A DNA stretch of 64,000 bases. It comes from Anoplolepis gracilipes. Taxonomy: Eukaryota > Arthropoda > Insecta > Hymenoptera > Formicidae. Each line of letters begins with the position of its first letter. Position 1 is the first letter of the stretch. Positions 61,201 through 64,000 of this stretch are shown here, piece after piece. Under the pieces are notes generated by a model. It saw nothing but the letters and a program-made list of their open reading frames with translations. It was not told the DNA's origin and searched no databases. Location: positions 16,734,001 through 16,798,000 of the forward strand of contig NC_132971.1 in the NCBI RefSeq assembly GCF_047496725.1, given 5' to 3'. A program made the translations under genes and the position numbers.

Positions 61201-63052
61201 AATTTTATATATTCGCGTAATAAAACAAAGACATCATGTACTAATAAAAAAATAATAAAAAATAATAAAAAATAAATAAAAAATGCATAATGTTAAAAAA
61301 TAGATTATAATGTATTTTCACGGTAGTATTTTCCTCTTTTACCCGGGAAGAGATATAACTGCAGTAAGAATGACAAAATATTTATACATCGTGATGATTT
61401 CCACATACGCACGCATCTCCATACACAGTTCAAGATGGTTTTTTTTTCTATGAAATGACCTTAGACTGGCAGGCGAAGCGAAACAGAACATTCTGCAGGA
61501 AGCATAAATTGAATTCGTCGAGATAAGAAAGTATGTGCAATGTCCAAAGGATCCGGTGGAACGTACTGCTTCGCTTTCTCGTTTATAAAATAGAAGACAA
61601 TTATTATCGGCAGAGAGCTTCAGTAGTCAGTCAGTGTTTACGAAGTAAGGGGGTTCGCACAAAAATCAACATTACTTACTTTCGATTGTTCATTATGTGT
61701 TCACCGAGACCTTATTCCGCGATATATGTAGATACTCTCTTTTCGTAGTTTTATATTATGTATAATTATGTGGTGTTCGCATTGGAGCGACATATAAACA
61801 AGTTTATAACAGAAATGTTTATTAGACACGTGTATCGTTATTACAGGGCACAATGGAACAAGACAAATTGCATATTTTTTCATGTATAAATCGCATATTA
61901 TATATATAGACGTTAATTTTATTGCCATATATATATGTAAGCTGTGCTTACAGTAAATATATTTTTTCACATTATTTCTAATCTATGTAATTGCAAAAGC
62001 ATATATATGTATATATGATACACAGCCTTCTCTATCAATGCTTATTGCTAATAAAATTTAGTTTTTAATTTTCACAATGTCGATAAATAAAAATAATGGT
62101 CTTCAATATATATTGAATTTTAAGTATAAATTTTACAAATTAAACAGTTTGAAAATTTGTCATTAAATGTGAGTGCATACATATTGTCTTATTCCAATTA
62201 GTGCCCAAGTTAGTTATAATATCCCAAGAATCTAGTCATCAACTCTTAATCATCTACAATATACAATTTCAATTTATACGTGTATGCATATCTGTGTTTA
62301 TGAGTACTTCTAACCGGCTCACGTATATTGAGGTAGACGAAAAATATTAATTAAATAGCCATTTCTATCCTGTTGCGATTTCTCGACAAGTTGTTGGCAA
62401 GAATTTACAACGGTCAATGTGTGCAATATATAAAAGTATATACAGATAACTGAGTCAAGGCAATGAATCCTAATTTTAAACCAAACACATTACCGAGTCC
62501 GCCAATATCCTCTTTCACAGTGCATTATGAGTAGATCCCACGACTCTTGGAATATTCAATAGATAAATTAAATGACGAGTAATGCGAAGAATGCGACACG
62601 AGCATACGAAAAGTAATGTATATACATACATATTACACATATATATGTACGTATATAAAGTACTATAATTTTTTTTAATTCAAGTTTTCTCATCACTAAT
62701 TAAAAACTCATCACGATTTAACAAATATACAATTACACATGATCAACCAATGGTGTTGAGAGTGTTGTATTAGGAAGCACGCGCGCGGCCGTTTATATAT
62801 GGAAATCAGCGGAATGTTGCAAGATCTTCAACGATTTCCGGATTTTGCGACACTTCGCTCGTTACATTCGAAATGTTTCCTTGAGGCGACTTTCGCGATA
62901 TTGTCAAATCACCATTTGTAAAGGATATATAACAATCTTCTTGAAACGTTTTCGGTTTCGCAGCATTCCTCACGCGAAGACACTCGTATGATTAATATAA
63001 CAACATATGATACAATTCGTTCCCGTAATTCGTATATCAAACAGTTTTCTAA

Positions 63053-63104
63053 TGTGTATATGTATGTGTGGGTGTGGGTGTGTGTGTGTGTGTGCGTGTG
63101 CGCG
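63053..63104. repeat. (TG)n microsatellite
   Basis: TG-rich run with GGG and CG interruptions, in the probable 3' UTR or flank of SRPK. Confidence 0.9.
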
Positions 63105-63343
63105 CTCTTGAAACGATGCACTTTGCTCTTCGTACGCAAATTGGCTCTCGAAATTACAATTTTTAGTACGCGAAATAGCACACCCGAGACGTTTGCAGGT
63201 ATTTTCGGCTTCCTATCACACTCTCGATTTACAATCGCGATAACTGGGCGGTAAAACTGGGGTATGAATTGGAGGGGACAGGGAAGAGGAAGGGCGAAGG
63301 GAAGGGGAAGAGGATATTACAGATAAAACAATAAAAAACGCGA

Positions 63344-64000
63344 TCACTTTTTGATTTGCAGCCATGGATGCTTCAGGCACTCGGCTGCAGTAGCTCGCAT
63401 GCTCGGATTGAATTCGAGCATTGGTGTTAGGAACTCTGCGAACTCACGCGCTTCGCTCGGTGTCCAATCATATTTCTCTGTCAACACTTCGTACAGGCCC
63501 CACGGTTTCAACCCGGTAATGTGCTTCAATTCACCTTTTTTGTTAAAGTATATCTTTGAGTTCTTTCCCGAAAGAGCGATACGTCTCGGTATTTCTCCTA
63601 ACAACTCAATTATATGGGCCAAATGATCTTCATCTCTGAAATAATGTTAACAATCGATTCGATTTAAAATAATATAAAAGAATGATTCTTAGGAAATTTA
63701 TATAACTCCATCAACTATTGTGAATCTTGCAATCGTTACCTGCAATAGTCTTTACCACTGTGTGGTTCAAAAAGGTAATCGCCAGTCGCTAATTCGAACG
63801 CCATGCAAGCGGTAGACCATATATCAGCAGAAGTGTCGTATCCGGAGCCTAATAGAACCTCGAGCGACCTATATTGACGAGTTTGAATGTCATCCGTGAA
63901 TTTCTTATGAACCCAACACGCGTTTCCGAGATCCGCTATCTTCACATCAACCTCGCACTCCATTATGGCGGGATCCAAGGGCGATACAAATGCTCGTTTC
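63344..64000 (-). CDS. SRPK: SR-protein kinase (SRPK), C-terminal part
   Basis: Serine/arginine-rich protein kinase, which phosphorylates RS domains of splicing factors and so controls their nuclear import and activity. Only the last two exons are in the window: 63740-64000 (open at the right edge) and 63344-63635 (ending in TGA), joined in phase through a split AGA codon. The sequence covers the C-lobe: VKIADLGNACWVHKKF (DLG replaces the usual DFG, typical of SRPK), TRQYRSLEVLLGSGYDTSAD (SLEVL in place of APE), IWSTACMAFELATGDYLFEP, HSGKDYCRDEDHLAHIIELL, GEIPRRIALSGKNSKIYFNK, GLKPWGLYEVLTEKYDW and the terminal FNPSMRATAAECLKHPWL then QIKK. Catalytic HRD and ATP-binding parts, plus the SRPK spacer insert, must lie beyond 64000. 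Which paralogue (SRPK1, 2 or 3) cannot be decided from this piece. Confidence 0.95.

Larger units (their letters stand above)
56533..63343. other. 6.8-kb region with no supported gene
   Basis: No frame here resembles a known protein. It contains a poly(A) run at about 57692-57714, a CpG-rich patch at 58.0-58.9 kb, several TATATA tracts and a TG microsatellite at 63.05 kb. A TCAGTC initiator-like motif near 57027, a possible mini-intron (GTATAA to TTTCAG, about 57050-57118) and a short ATG exon ending in GTGAGT at 57150 hint at the 5' end of an unidentified plus-strand transcript, but I could not find its continuation. The right end presumably includes the SRPK 3' UTR. Confidence 0.5.

Noticed and set aside
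1..64000. Possible CRISPR arrays, operons or phage-type systems
   Set aside because: All supported genes are intron-containing metazoan genes; no regularly spaced direct repeats with unique spacers were seen.
1..64000. tRNA genes
   Set aside because: Scanning by eye for A- and B-box motifs gave only isolated partial matches such as GGTTCGAAAATTC near 9017, with no cloverleaf around them.

Overview
This is a eukaryotic, almost certainly insect, nuclear window. It is very AT-rich, every gene is split by short GT-AG introns, and it is full of (TA)n and (CA)n microsatellites and small inverted-repeat transposons. The proteins look insect, and ant or bee (Hymenoptera) is my best guess; that is inference from composition, repeat style and protein likeness, not a database result.

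Layout. 1-4.9 kb: no supported gene, two inverted-repeat elements. 4.9-6.7 kb (+): DNA primase large subunit (PRIM2). 6.85-7.66 kb (-): four-exon MDP1 phosphatase, tail-to-tail with PRIM2. 7.7-10.7 kb: head-to-head upstream region of MDP1 and Pabp2, with a miRNA-like hairpin. 10.7-12.4 kb (+): nuclear poly(A)-binding protein Pabp2/PABPN1. 12.4-17.6 kb: gene-poor, two transposon remnants. 17.6-21.9 kb (-): nine-exon ZYG11B-like CUL2 substrate receptor. 23.95-26.25 kb (+): PP2C-like protein of the CG9801 type, divergent from zyg-11. 27.3-40.9 kb (+): the dominant gene, BICRA/GLTSCR1, a Q/N-rich subunit of the non-canonical SWI/SNF complex, predicted at 2360 aa. 44.6-46.9 kb (+): DPH2 (diphthamide synthesis), followed after only 389 bp by the NHE8-type Na+/H+ exchanger (47.2-49.7 kb, +). 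52.3-54.0 kb (-): a decayed adenylate cyclase type 10-like gene. 54.7-55.75 kb: broken C2H2 zinc-finger sequence with tandem and inverted partial duplications. 56.04-56.53 kb: a 496-bp CA-type satellite with an ordered hexamer core. 56.5-63.3 kb: no gene supported. 63.3-64 kb (-): the last two coding exons of an SR-protein kinase (SRPK), continuing past the window edge.

The genes are housekeeping functions (replication, mRNA 3' processing, N-degron proteolysis, chromatin remodelling, translation-factor modification, pH control, splicing control) and do not form one pathway. I see no new multi-gene system. The most unusual items are the ADCY10-like relic with a destroyed P-loop, the zinc-finger relic, several long foldback elements, the 9.03-kb hairpin, and a stop-free 75-nt intron inside BICRA. 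Exon boundaries were set by eye from splice consensus and reading-phase continuity; untranslated exons and transcript ends are tentative.
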